A program made the position numbers and the translations under genes. A DNA stretch of 64,000 nt from Antilocapra americana (Eukaryota; Chordata; Mammalia; Artiodactyla; Antilocapridae): contig ML661885.1 of NCBI GenBank assembly GCA_007570785.1, positions 31,007,232-31,071,231 of the forward strand. The letters are read 5' to 3'. Below, one piece after another: positions 1 to 10,321 of the stretch (positions within the stretch are counted from its first letter, which is position 1; every line of letters begins with the position of its first letter). Below the pieces are notes generated by a model. The model did not search any database. It was not told the origin of the DNA and saw only the letters and a list, made by a program, of their open reading frames with translations.

Positions 1-307
1 AAGGCCAGTGGTGTTTCAGTTCAAGTCCAAAGATTAGAGAACTACAAGCAATGATTTCAGAGTGCAGGGTAAAATGGACATCCAGACTGAGGCAGAGTAA
101 ATTTGCCTTCCTTCCTTTATATTTTTGTCCCATGTGGGCTTTTATACTGAATGAGGCCCACTCACACTGGTGAGGGGGATCATCTGATCATCTGACTCAA
201 TTTATAATCTCTTTTTCAAACACCCTTATAGACACCACCAGAAATAATGTTTTATCAGCTATCTGGGGATTATTCAGCCCGGTCAGGTTGACACATAAAA
301 TTAACTA
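1..307. other. Unassigned AT-rich sequence
   Basis: I see no coding region, RNA gene or recognisable repeat here. It ends where the BovB tail motif of short GTTCA repeats begins. Confidence 0.5.
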
Positions 308-768
308 TCAGTTCAGTTCAGTCACTCAGTTGTGTCCGATTCTTTGTGACCCCATGAACCACAGCATGCCAGGCCTCCCTGTCCATCACCAACTTCCAGA
401 GTTTACTCAAACTCATGTCCATTGAGTTGGTGATGTCATCCAACCATTTCATCCTCTGTTGTCCCCTTGTCTTCCCGCCCTCTATCTTTCCCAGCATCAG
501 AGTCTTTTCAAATGAGTCAGCTCTTCGCATGAAGTGGCCAAAATATTGGAGTTTCAGCTTCAACATCAGTCCTTCCAATGAATGCCCAGGACTGATCTCC
601 TTTAAGATGGACTGGTTGGATCTCTTTGCAGTCCATGGGACTCTCAAAAGTCTCCTCCAACACCACAGTTCAAAAGCATCAATTCTTCTGCACTTAGCTT
701 TCTCTATAGTCAAACTCTCACATCCATACATGACTACTGGAAAAACCATAGCCTTGACTAGATGGATC
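308..768 (-). mobile_element. BovB LINE, 3' end (5'-truncated)
   Basis: BovB is an RTE-clade non-LTR retrotransposon. On the + strand the copy starts with the complement of the element's 3' tail (GTTCAGTTCAGTCACTCAG) and continues through the complement of the terminal reverse-transcriptase ORF. The minus strand at 318-749 still holds 143 open codons of the C-terminal part (readable [20 protein letters not shown], then [15 protein letters not shown]). The upstream catalytic part is absent, so this is a dead 5'-truncated insertion. I found no convincing target-site duplication. The plus-strand frame over the same bases is only its complement. Confidence 0.93.
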
Positions 769-918
769 TATATCAAGTTGTACACATATTGGTCAGAACC
801 TCAGTTGCTAAATCCTAAAAGGCAGAAGTTGATTGGATTACCTTGAAAAAGAGCCTATAGGATACTTTTTTTTACAATAAACCTGATCATGGGGTAGAGG
901 GGAGAGAGAAGAAATAGA

Positions 919-1042
919 GCAGAGTTCTCTGGTGGCCTAATGGTTAGGATTTGGTGGATCCACTGCTGCAGCATGGGTTCAATCCCTGATCGGGAAGCTG
1001 AGATCCTGCAAGCTGTGTAGCATGCCCCCACCCCCCAAAAAA
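919..1042 (+). mobile_element. CHR-type (tRNA-Glu-derived) SINE, degenerate
   Basis: The order is a head like 'tctggtggcctaatggttag', a B-box-like 'gggttcaatccctg', 'gatcgggaag', then a short C-rich and A-rich tail at 1026-1042. This matches the cetartiodactyl CHR SINE layout rather than Bov-tA, whose body would continue with 'gaaggaaatggcaac'. The tRNA-like head is too degenerate and is not a tRNA gene. Confidence 0.7.
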
Positions 1043-1626
1043 GTCGAGCAAATTATCCTAAAAGTGATACCCAAAACATTTCTAACAAAATTGACTGTAT
1101 CATAATAAAACTACACAAAAAAAAAATGAAACTGTAGGAAATTTTCAGGATAGATTAAAATTCTTCTGACAACATTTGGATTTTAAAGAAATGCTGATGT
1201 AACAGATTAGCCCTTTCACCTAATTTTGTCAATGGAGTTAAATCTAAAATTAAAGACCTATTTGGAAAACACAAATCAAAATGGAAAATAGCTCATTTAA
1301 CTAAAGTAAAACACCGAGAATTTAGAACATTTCAGAAGAGTATTAGAATAAAAAATTAAGTACTTAAAAAAAAAAAACTTAAACTTGTGGCTCTGCAGAT
1401 CAAACAACTAGGTGGCCCACTTCTTAATCAACTATGTATTGTCAGGGACCTTGGAGGTTTTATCAATAGAAGGGGTAATGGGAAAAAATATTGTCCCATC
1501 TTCAAATAAAAGACAAAGCACAAAGAAAAATCCTTCAGCTCAGTGGGGTGTGCTAGGGAAGGAAAAAGTGCCCAGTATTCTGCCTTACCCTTAAATACTC
1601 AAGGTGAATTAATTATAGAGGATGTT
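1043..1626. other. Unassigned AT-rich sequence
   Basis: Contains several A-runs (for example near 1116 and 1367). A 60-codon frame at 1412-1594 lacks recognisable domain content. It might be upstream retroviral sequence belonging to the pol relic that follows, but I see no motif that proves it. Confidence 0.4.
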
Positions 1627-1710
1627 GATGATGGACTTGGAAGCCTGGCATGCTGCAGTCCAGGAATCACAAAAAGTTGGACATGACTGAACAACTGAAT
1701 TGAACTGATA
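1627..1710 (+). mobile_element. BovB LINE, extreme 3' tail fragment
   Basis: Shows the ordered end of BovB: 'gatgatggac', 'cctggcatgctgcagtcca', 'cacaaaaagttggacatgac' and the closing 'actgaac/ttgaactga' repeats. Only about 85 bp survive. It stops where an LTR-like sequence begins. Confidence 0.8.
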
Positions 1711-2135
1711 CACTGAACTGTGCTCCTATTCCGTATGCTGAAGCCCTAACTCCCAATGTAACTGTATTTATAAATAGGCTTCAAATTTAAATTACCTATA
1801 AGGAGGCAATAAAGGTTAGGTAGTTATAAGAATGTGGTTTAATATGACAGGATTAGTGTCCTTATATGAGGAAATGTCAGAGAATTCTCCCTTTCTGTTC
1901 CCCTTACCACTCCCATCTCCTCATCACATGCCATCCCATACACACAAGGAAAAACCATGTCAACACACAGCCTGGGAGAAAGTGGTCAACTACAAACCAG
2001 GAAGACAGCTCTCCCCAGAAACTGAATTCACTGGTTCCTTGATCATGGACTTCCCAGCTTCCAGAACTGTGAGAAATTTATTTTTTAACTCAGTCTATGC
2101 TGTTTTATTATAGCAGATCAAGCTCACTAATACAG
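1711..2135 (+). mobile_element. MaLR-type (ERVL) solo LTR, sense
   Basis: An old mammalian LTR in sense orientation. Diagnostic stretches are 'gctgaagccctaactcccaa' near 1739, 'attagtgtccttatatgag' near 1853, 'ccagaactgtgagaaattta' near 2062 and the terminal 'actaatacag' ending at 2135. The same family occurs antisense at 20397, 27301 and 28553. At 27301 it adjoins a MaLR-like internal region, which supports the class. The subfamily is not assigned. It ends five bases before retroviral protease sequence, so it was inserted into, or joined by deletion to, the ERV next door. Confidence 0.65.
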
Positions 2136-2139
2136 AGGG

Positions 2140-5100
2140 TCAACCTCATTGACTCCTGATAGATACAGGTACCATTCTTTCTACAATAACGCCTGCCACC
2201 TTTGTTCAACTTTCCTCTGAGTAGGCATAACAAGTAGGTGGTAGGTGTTTCAAATAACCCATAGATCTTCCCTCTTGTCCCTAATTGTGACCTCCGAGCC
2301 CCTTACTGGAAAATATTTCTTCCTGCTTTGTGATTTAATAGGAAGTTTAAATAGGAAGATACTTTCTTTGCAAATGGAATTGTAACATTAAATGTACATC
2401 AGTGGGGCTGTTTCTCATGGTTCCAGAGGATTCCTCTATCCAAAAGAATTGTGTCTGCACTGTATATATTTTGTCCTTCTTAATTTTTGATTCACATCCC
2501 AAGTAAATATTTTGCTCCTCCACCTGACACTCCTGGACTAAAAATTACAATGATATAGAGACAGAATAACCTATTAAAGTTCAAATAGATTCTAAAAAAC
2601 TGATACCCAAACTTCTCCCAATATCACTTGAGGCCAGAAGCAAAGAAGGGCTCAAACCTGTAGTTACAAGACATATACAAAGGTCTCATATCCAGTACTA
2701 GCTCTGGTAACACTCCCATCCTGCCAGTAAATAAAACAATTGGATGAGGATATCAATTTGTTAAAGACCTCAAGGCTATCAACAGACCTATTATCCGTCT
2801 TTTCTCAGTAGTAGTACCTAACCCAAATAGCAGTCTTTCATCATTTCCTCCTGAGGCAACTTGCAGGAATGATATCACAGAGCAGGAAAGAATGATTTCC
2901 AATCAGAGGTCCAGGATCACCATTGAAGATAATAGAGAAACTCTGTGGGTTATTTAAATACCTACCACCTGTGTGGTATGTTTATACAGAGGAAGATGGA
3001 GCGAAGACAGCAGGAGTTAATAGCATCCTCTAAGCAAGTAATTCCTCCTGTAAGAAACTTGTTTCATTGCACATTTGCTCTATCTTGGTATGCCTCTAGA
3101 GCAGAAGAATCAATATCTTTCACTTTCTCCTGGAAGGGACAATATACCTGGATATCCATTTTCTAGAAGTTCACTGAAAACCACTCTTATTTTTTGCTAG
3201 GTTCTCAATTAAGACTTAAAAAATCTAAATTCTCTTTTGATTTAGTTATGGTGCAATATGTAGATAATCTCTTAATTTGTTCAGACAATGAGGAATGTTC
3301 TTCGAAAACATTCCAATTATTTGTGCTTAGCCCTAAAAGAAAAGGGACATTTATAAATTTTTAAAAGATAAATATCATTTCTTCAAGGTCTAGTCTATTA
3401 TTTAGGTCGTGACATAGAAGGGCAAAACATCTCTCCTGATGGACTAAAGACTATTCAGTCTTATCCTAGGACCCTTACAAAACAATAATTGAAGGAAATA
3501 TAAGGGTTTACCTGGATATGTCAACAAATGTGTAACAAATTTTTCTGAGACTGTAATATCTCTTTGAGAATTAACCAAGCCTTCAGTAACAGAACCTCTC
3601 TTTTGGGAACCTAAATATGAACAGACATACTGTAGCCTAAAGAAGTCTCTTCAACAATCTTCTCTAAATTTCACTAGCTATTAAAATCCATTTTCTCTCT
3701 TTGTGCATGAGCGATCTGAACAACGCCTTAGGTTTTTAATTCAACCTCATGGGAAACATCAAAAACCCGTTGCTTATAATAGTTTCATCCTTGGCCTGGT
3801 TGGAATTCTTTATCTCCTGTGTTTTAGGGCAATAACTGTCACTGCCAAACCTGTTGATAGTAGTAGTACAGACATTAATGTTGATTGAACACAACACTTT
3901 TTCAGCCAGCCAATTAACTACTTATGAGATTATGTTACTCTCTTACTGTCACCTTTTTATTCACTGCAGCAATATATCTATCCCTATGTATCCACGAAGA
4001 ATTGGTTTCAGGCTTCTCTCCACCATACCAAAATCCACAGATGCTAAATTACTTACCTAAAATAGCATAGTAATTTGCACATAACATGCATAGCCTCTCT
4101 AGATTGCTTATAATACCTCATACATTGTAAATGCTATGTAAGTAGTTGTAAATACAATGTAAATACTATATAAATAGTTGTTGGTGAGTGGTAAATTCAT
4201 GTTTTGTTTTTGAAGAGCCATTCTGAATTTCTTTTTTTTTATTTGGAATATTTTCAACCTTTTGTTGATTGAATCTACAGATGCAAAACTCTTGGACACA
4301 GAGGACTGACTATATTCTAAATCCCACCATTCTCTCTCTTTACCAGACAAAGATGAACATCATGTTTGCCTTAGCTTCCATAGGGGATGTTCTGTACATT
4401 ATTTGGATTTATAGAGACTCCTATTGATAACCCTGATCTAGACTTATTTGTTGATAGACTGTATTTCAAAACACAACTTGGAGAATATCAAGTAGCATAT
4501 AGTATCACTAATTTAAGCTCATGTTTAGAATATAATTCTTTACTTGAAATAAAATCATCCCAGGTGGCAGAGCTTATGTACTAGATCTTTCTAATTAGCC
4601 AAAGTCTGGAGAGTAAATATATATGTAGATAGTAGGTGTGCTTTCAGAATAGTACATGATATTGGAATGCTTTGGGATAAAAAAAAAAGAGGGGTTCTAA
4701 TCTCTGCAGGAACTCCCAGCAAAGATAGACAGTAAGTTTAAGGGAGCACTTGAATGAAGTCCTACTTCATATAGTGGTGGCTGTTATAAAGATTGGGGCT
4801 CATGCACAAAGACATAAAAAGAATGCTAAAAGAAATACTCTAGCAGATTACCATGCCAAAATAAATCATGTTTAATCAAGATTATGATTCCACAAGGGTG
4901 AATTTATCTGAAGCAATTCAAAGAGGCTGTTATAAAACAATATTTATAAGACACTCTGAAGATACCTGCTTGGTGGCATCAAATGATTTCAAAAAGATAG
5001 TAGTTAAATTTCTCCATGAAACTACTCATTGTAGTGTAGACAACTGGTTATTGATTTGTAAGCATTGGTTGGGAAGCTAAAAAAACAGCTGAAGTTTTTT

Positions 5101-5340
5101 GAGAGAGCATATATTACCTATCAACCACATAACCTATAAAAACTGAAATGATAGGACACAGTCAAGACCCAAAGCCTCAAGGGTCCTTGAACAACTTGAG
5201 TTGGATTTTACATAGCTTATTCCTGCCTTCAAGATGGTTTGCAGCATTTCTTGTATTAGAAGTGAAGTTCTTGAACACATGGGTCTTCCTGTTACCAGTT
5301 CATAGGAACATAAATTTTATATCCTTGAGGGAGTAGACCA
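2140..5340 (+). pseudogene. Endogenous retrovirus pol relic (PR-RT-RNaseH-IN), multiply broken
   Basis: Degenerate gammaretrovirus-like (class I ERV) pol remnant read on the + strand across many frameshifts and stops. Visible landmarks in pol order: a protease active-site run LLIDTG (2153-2170); RT fingers with KDLKAIN (from about 2756) and SSFPPEAT (about 2835); the RT catalytic box as YVDN (3257-3268), where the expected second aspartate is Asn; RT connection in the 61-codon frame 3703-3888 (LFVHERSEQRLRFL region); RNase H start with DNPDLDLFVD (about 4428-4460) and LIS-GTP near 4703; the integrase zinc-finger-like region at 4868-5080 (FLHETTHC); and a weak integrase-core match near 5190. 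A MER2-like element interrupts it at 3976-4312. No env, primer-binding site or paired LTR is evident. It cannot encode an enzyme. The ERV family is not assigned. Confidence 0.8.
3976..4312 (-). mobile_element. MER2-like nonautonomous Tigger (TcMar) DNA transposon
   Basis: About 337 bp, close to the roughly 345 bp of MER2. The two ends are imperfect inverted repeats: 'ctatgtatccacgaag..ttgg' at the left and '..cttggacacagaggactga' at the right. The interior carries 'accaaaatccacagatgct', 'cataacatgcatagcctc' and 'taatacctcatacattgtaa'. It is bordered by TATA on both sides, as expected for a TA-targeting mariner-class element. It has no transposase frame. It splits the ERV pol relic, so it is younger than that provirus. 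Orientation follows the MER2 consensus as I recall it. Confidence 0.78.
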
Positions 5341-5697
5341 GAATGCCATAAGTACTAATGGGAGTACATTTGATAAAGAGAACCCAAAGGATTCTGAAAG
5401 TTTTTGCTTTTTTAATGAAAGGCTTTTGTTTTCATTTCATGGGAATTATTTGTCAAACATCAAGAGGCTTTTATTTTTATTTTTAAATTTTTATAAATTT
5501 AAGAATGTCATTGGCCCTTTCATCTTTTCTGGAAGACTGCAAGTGTTATGGACGGTATAGTAACAGGTAACATCTTACAGAGTTCTTTTATAATGGATCA
5601 CATAAAGTGTGTCTTGATAACCTGATATGAAAATCAGTATGTCCCAAGCTAGAAACAAAATCAAGTAGTTACTATCAGGTTGCAGCTTAAATTTAGC
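5341..5697. other. Unassigned, possibly downstream ERV sequence
   Basis: AT-rich, with no env-like or LTR-like motif I can name. It may include decayed 3' pol sequence. Ends at the target-site duplication of the next SINE. Confidence 0.4.
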
Positions 5698-5708
5698 ACG
5701 CTCTCTAT

Positions 5709-5986
5709 GCTGCTGCTGCTGCTGCTACTAAGTCAGTTGTGTCTGACTCTGTGCGACCCCATAGACAGCAGCCCACCAGGCTCCCCCATCCCTGGGATTC
5801 TCCAGGGAAGAACACTGGAGTGAGTTGCCATTTCCTTTTCCAATGCATGAAAGTGAAAAGTAAAAGTGAAGCCACTCAGTCATGTCCGACTTGCAGTGAC
5901 CCCATAGACTGCAGCCTACCAGGCTCTTCCGTCCATGGGATTTTCCAGGCAAGAGTATTGGATGTGGGGTGCCATTGCTTTCTCCG
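5709..5986 (-). mobile_element. Bov-A2 dimeric SINE
   Basis: Antisense Bov-A2: (GCT)n at the left (the complement of its 3' CAG repeat), then two related monomers separated by the linker 'gcatgaaagtgaaaagtaaa' near 5844. Each monomer contains the complement of 'ggagcctgg.gggctgc' and of 'gaatactcttgcctgg'. Flanked by an imperfect 12-bp direct repeat (acgctctctatg at 5698-5709 and accctgtctatg at 5987-5998, 10 of 12 matching), the likely target-site duplication. Confidence 0.92.
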
Positions 5987-5998
5987 ACCCTGTCTATG

Positions 5999-6554
5999 AC
6001 AATAGGCCAAATATTTGCCACCTGGAAAAGATGAATAGCAAATTTAATGTGTAACCCAGTTAATGTCTGGTCACGGTTCAGACTTCATGCTATGAACAAA
6101 AGTTTTTGTTTTTGTTTTTTCTGAATTTCCATGTGCCTCTGCTGGATAAATATTTCCTTCATGGTCAAGACACCTGGTCCTATTTGCCTCATACTAATAC
6201 CTGATGCATATTTTGAACAGTGTTGCTGTTGTATGCACACAACAACTCTCATCATATAAATAACCAACCTGGAACTAATGTCCCAGCTGTATGCTCCAAA
6301 CTGAGACCATTCTCGATTTTTCAGGAAGGCTGCCTAAATTACTGACTCATTGTTTATGTGAAAATTTTAGAGTATTGTTTCCGTAAATGAGACACACAAA
6401 TTATACAGAAAAGACTGAAAGATACATATCAATAATTGTGGTAGAAGTCATTAATGATACTACCTCTGCCAAATGTGGGATACCATACATGGGTTCAGTC
6501 TCATTTCATTGGCATGAATAGTGAAGGAAAAAAAAATCACAAAATGCTAGATTT
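5999..6554. other. Unassigned AT-rich sequence
   Basis: No coding region, RNA gene or repeat that I recognise. The short minus-strand frame at 6085-6267 has no domain content. Confidence 0.4.
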
Positions 6555-7285
6555 ATGTTGGCTACTTGTATTTTATTTTATAAAAGTCTGTACTGCTTTA
6601 TCCCCACCCCTTTTATGCCCTCTTTCCCTCTCCCCACTGATAACTACTAGTTTGTTCTCTATATCTATGAATCTGTTTTGTTATATTTGTTCATTTGTTT
6701 TATTTTTTGTAGATTCCATATATAAATGATAATAATATTTGTCTTTCTCTGTCTGACTTATTTTGCTAAGAGTAATACTCAGTAGGTTCATCCATATTGT
6801 TATACTATTGTATATGTTATATATATACACACCATGTCCTCTTTATTCACTATTATTTAACTATTGTAAATAATGCTACTATGAACATTGTGTGTATCTT
6901 TTTGAATTAGTGTTTTCATTTTCTGTAGATAAAAACCCAGGAATGGAACTGCTGGATCATATTGTAATTCTATTTTTATTTATTTTCTTTTTGAGAAGCC
7001 TTCCATACAATTTTTCAGAGTAGTTGCACCAATTTACATCCTTACTAACAGTGTAATAGGATTCCCTTTTCTCTACATCCTCACTAACGTTTGTTATTTG
7101 TAGACCTTTTAATGATAATCATTCTGACATGTTTGAGGTGATACCTCATTGTGATTTTATTATGCATTTCCTTGATGGTTAGTGATGCTGAACATTTCTT
7201 TATTTGCCTGTTGTCCATCTGTTTATCTTCTTTAGAAAAATGACTATTCATGTCTTCTGTTCATTTTTAAATTGTATACAAGATG
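6555..7285 (-). mobile_element. Old L1 LINE, 3' end, antisense
   Basis: Reads as the complement of an L1 3' UTR plus the end of ORF2. It starts with the polypyrimidine-rich 3' UTR ('tttccctctccccactgata', near 6622), then 'ggttcatccatattgttata' (6785), 'atgctactatgaacattg', 'aactgctggatcatatt' (6946) and 'tttacatccttactaacag' (7033). These are complements of the well-known end of ORF2. Highly diverged, no open frame, no clear target-site duplication. Confidence 0.85.
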
Positions 7286-8608
7286 CAATAAATCCATTAC
7301 TCTAGATTCTTGGAATAGAAGTTTCTCATTAACAAAATCTTCACTGAATACAGAATTTCAAAGAAATCTTAAGTCAGGCTAGAATGATTGGAAGGCAAAG
7401 GGAGATATATGCAGTCATTTGGAATCTTATATATACTTTTCTGGTTTTCAGTAATGGCATGCTGTTTCAGAAGTTGAAAGTTCACTTCATCTAGATCCTT
7501 GAGTCATCATCCCTAGAGTAACATTTGCCAGTGTCTAACCCTGGATTAGTAATCAGGCTTGACTCGTTTGTGTGCTAATGAAAAACTCTCTTGATGAGGT
7601 CAGCCTGGCAGAGTTACAATGGCACCAACTCCTGGATATTTAATGATTTCTGAAAGTTATTGTAAAGCTCTTTGTAGTGTGCCATGTCACTCCAGGGAAG
7701 TTTCAATTTTTCAAAATTGAAACAAATTCATGAATGTGATATAAACCACATCAAGCAAGTGGAAGAATAAAAAAAAATGTTTAGTTGCATTATTTACATA
7801 AATCAACTTAATAGTATTTTGATTAAATCCAGTAGAACTTCTTCTGTGTCCAGTATGTTGAAAGTTATGTGGTATTTATCAGATGTAGCTTTAATGTATC
7901 ACAAAGCCCTTTCTAAAATGAAAAAAAATAGATTTTCCACATCCTTGAATAACACTTCACCCTGTGGAAACCAAAAATATATGTGTTTAGTGAACTTAAT
8001 CCAGTGAGTGGTATTTCCACAGATCTTTTCAGTTATACCTGAAGTATATTTTAAACTTTAGAATAAGTTACTGAGCCAATGAATTTTGAAAATTTTTCTC
8101 TTAGATATAGAAATAAATGGCCATTCTGTTTATAAATATGAAATTCAATGAAAGTTAACCTTTCTTATACATTTATATGCATTTTCCTAATGAGCAAATG
8201 AATATTTTACTTATTTTCCTAATAAGTAAAATAAATACAAATTCTTTGTAAAGTGCAATTCAAGACTATACTACATTTTTAGATAACTGAGTCATTTCAA
8301 GTTAAAATATAATTTCTTAACACATTAACATTGATGTTATATAGATTTCTTAAAATTGGTTATTGTGTTTTTCCCTCATTTTGTTACCAGTTATAGCTAA
8401 GTCTCTTGGAATTCAGTTTACAAAGTCATCTCTATTCTTTTTTATTTATTTCAAATACTGCATGAAGAAAGAGAAAAGAGAAAATTCTAGCTATCAGCAC
8501 TAACATTGGTTCTTCATCAAAATAATTATTTTCTCATGCTAGAATGTTAGGACCAAAAACCAAATAGTGAGAAAGACTGTAACTGCCAATTTAACAGGCA
8601 AGCATGAA
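7286..8608. other. Unassigned AT-rich sequence
   Basis: About 1.3 kb with no gene and no repeat I can name with confidence. Contains a short palindromic stretch near 8180-8230 ('ttttccta.tgagcaaa' followed by 'ttttcctaataagtaaa'). The 76-codon frame at 7777-8007 has no recognisable domain. Confidence 0.4.
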
Positions 8609-9100
8609 TGCTTAGTCACTAAGTCATGTCTGACTCTTTGCCACCACTTGAACTGTAGCCAATACTTTGGCCACCTGATGCAAATAACTGACTCATTTGA
8701 AAAGACCCTGATGCTGGAAAAGATTGAAGGCAGGAGGGGAAGGGCATGGCAAAGGATGGGATGGTTGGATGGCATCACCAACTCAATGGACATGAGTTTG
8801 AGTAAACTCTGGGAGTTGATGATGGACAGGGAGGCCTGATGTGCTGCAGTCCATGCAGTCACAAAGAGTTAGACACAACTGAGCAACTGAACTGAACTGA
8901 ATTGTAGCCTGTCAGGTTCCTCTGTCCATGGGATTTCCCAGGTAAGAATTCTGGAGTGAGTTTCAGTGCCCTCCTCCAGGGGATCTTCCCAATCCAGGGA
9001 TTGAACCCAGGTCTCCTGCATCTGCTGTAATGCCATGCAGATTCTTTACCTGCATCTCCTGCATTTGGCATTCAGATTCACTGAGTCACATGGGAAGCCC
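8609..9100 (-). mobile_element. Bov-tA SINE split by a BovB insertion
   Basis: Antisense Bov-tA. The 3' part lies at 8609-8660 (cttagtcactaagtcatg... to aactgtagcc) and the rest at 8899-9100, ending in 'catgggaagccc', the complement of the SINE start. Between them sits a plus-strand BovB tail. The interrupted sequence 'gaactgtagcc' is repeated after the BovB as 'gaattgtagcc', so the two SINE halves join once the insertion and one copy of the repeat are removed. Confidence 0.9.
8661..8898 (+). mobile_element. BovB LINE, short 3' fragment nested in a SINE
   Basis: Begins inside the terminal ORF ('aatactttggccacctgatg') and runs to the 3' tail ('gagcaactgaactgaact'). About 238 bp, heavily 5'-truncated. 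Flanked by an 11-bp direct repeat with one mismatch (8650-8660 and 8899-8909), a target-site duplication inside the older Bov-tA. Confidence 0.92.
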
Positions 9101-9570
9101 ACTTTATCAGGTGGATGCTACCATTATTATTATTTTGGTAGCTGATTACACAGTTTTCAGTTTCAGCTACTTAAATCCTGTTCTTTAATTGCAATGAACA
9201 TCCAATTCAAAAATAAACCCGTCCAATATTCAGGTTAGATATTTTGTATGGAGTATTCAATTTTGTCTTAGTCAGTGCTAGGATGAATCTTAAAGAGCCT
9301 CTCACTGAAGGTTCTTATTCTACCTCATCAGAATTCAAAGTTTTTATCTGAAATAAAAAATCTCTAAGGGTAAAACAGTAGTTAGTTAATTTTATGGTTA
9401 CATGTAGTAATAAGATTCTGAATGAGTTATAGTTCCTTTGATCAAGTGGGAGGAGTCAGAGAATCTCTCCTTTCTGTATATAGTGATGAGTGTAAAAGAC
9501 TGACTCAAATTTCTCTTGAAATCCTTCAGATTGAAGTGTATAATCTTTTCTCTTTAGTTATAATATGATA
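9101..9570. other. Unassigned sequence
   Basis: No gene or recognisable repeat. Mostly AT-rich, with a short (ATT)n near 9121. Confidence 0.4.
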
Positions 9571-10321
9571 TCAGTTCAGTTCAGTTGCTCTGTCGTGTCC
9601 GACTCTTTGAGACCCCATGAATTGTAGCACACTAGGCCTCCCTGTACATCACCAACTCCTGAAGTCTACCCAAACCCATGTCCATTGAGTTGGTGATGCC
9701 ATCGAACCATCTCATCCTCTGTTGTCCCCTTCTCCTCCTGCCCCCAATCCATCCAGGCATTAGGGTCTTTTCCAATGAGTCAGCTCTTCACATGAGGTGG
9801 CCAGAGTATTGGAGTTTCAGCTTCAGCATCAGTCCTTCCAATGAACAACAAGGACTGATCTCTTTTAGGATGGACTGGTTGGATCTCCTTGCAGTCCAAG
9901 GGACTCTCAAGAGCCTTCTCCAACACCACAGTTCAAAAGCATCAATTCTTCGGCACTCAGCTTTCTTCACCGTCCAACTCTCACATCCATACATGACCAC
10001 TGGAAAAACCATAGCCATGACTAGACAGACCTTTGTTGGTAAAGTAATGTGTCTGCTTTTCAATATGCTATCTAGGATGGTCATAACTTTCCTTCCAAGG
10101 AGTGTCTTTTAAGTTCATGGCTGCAATCACCATCTGCAGTGATTTTGGAGCCCCAAAAAAGTAAAATTTGACACTGTTTCCACTGTTTCCCTGTTTATTT
10201 CCCATGAAGTTATGGGACCAGATGCCATGATCTTAGTTTTCTGAATGTTTAGATTTAAGCCAATTTTTTCACTCTCCTATTTCACTTTCATCAAGAGACT
10301 TTTTAGTTTCTCTTCACTTTC
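9571..10321 (-). mobile_element. BovB LINE, 3' segment of an internally inverted copy
   Basis: Complement of the BovB 3' end. The 3' tail 'tcagttcagttcagttgctc' lies at the left edge and the sequence runs to the complement of 'cagaaagtgaagag' at 10309-10321. The minus strand at 9788-10084 keeps 98 open codons of the reverse-transcriptase C-terminus. It meets, head to head at 10321/10322, a plus-strand segment of the same element type that covers the neighbouring upstream part of BovB. Together they look like one insertion with an inverted 5' half. Confidence 0.93.

Noticed and set aside
415..846. 143-codon plus-strand frame opposite the BovB ORF
   Set aside because: Complement of the BovB RT C-terminus. 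The same spurious protein recurs wherever BovB lies antisense (9678-10112) and on the other strand of sense copies (29320-29628, 51506-51913).
919..1042. tRNA gene
   Set aside because: The tRNA-like head belongs to a SINE. No cloverleaf can be closed, and the same holds for every Bov-tA head.
5709..5735. (GCT)n as a coding or disease-type triplet repeat
   Set aside because: It is the complement of the CAG-rich 3' end of Bov-A2, also seen at 28285-28304.
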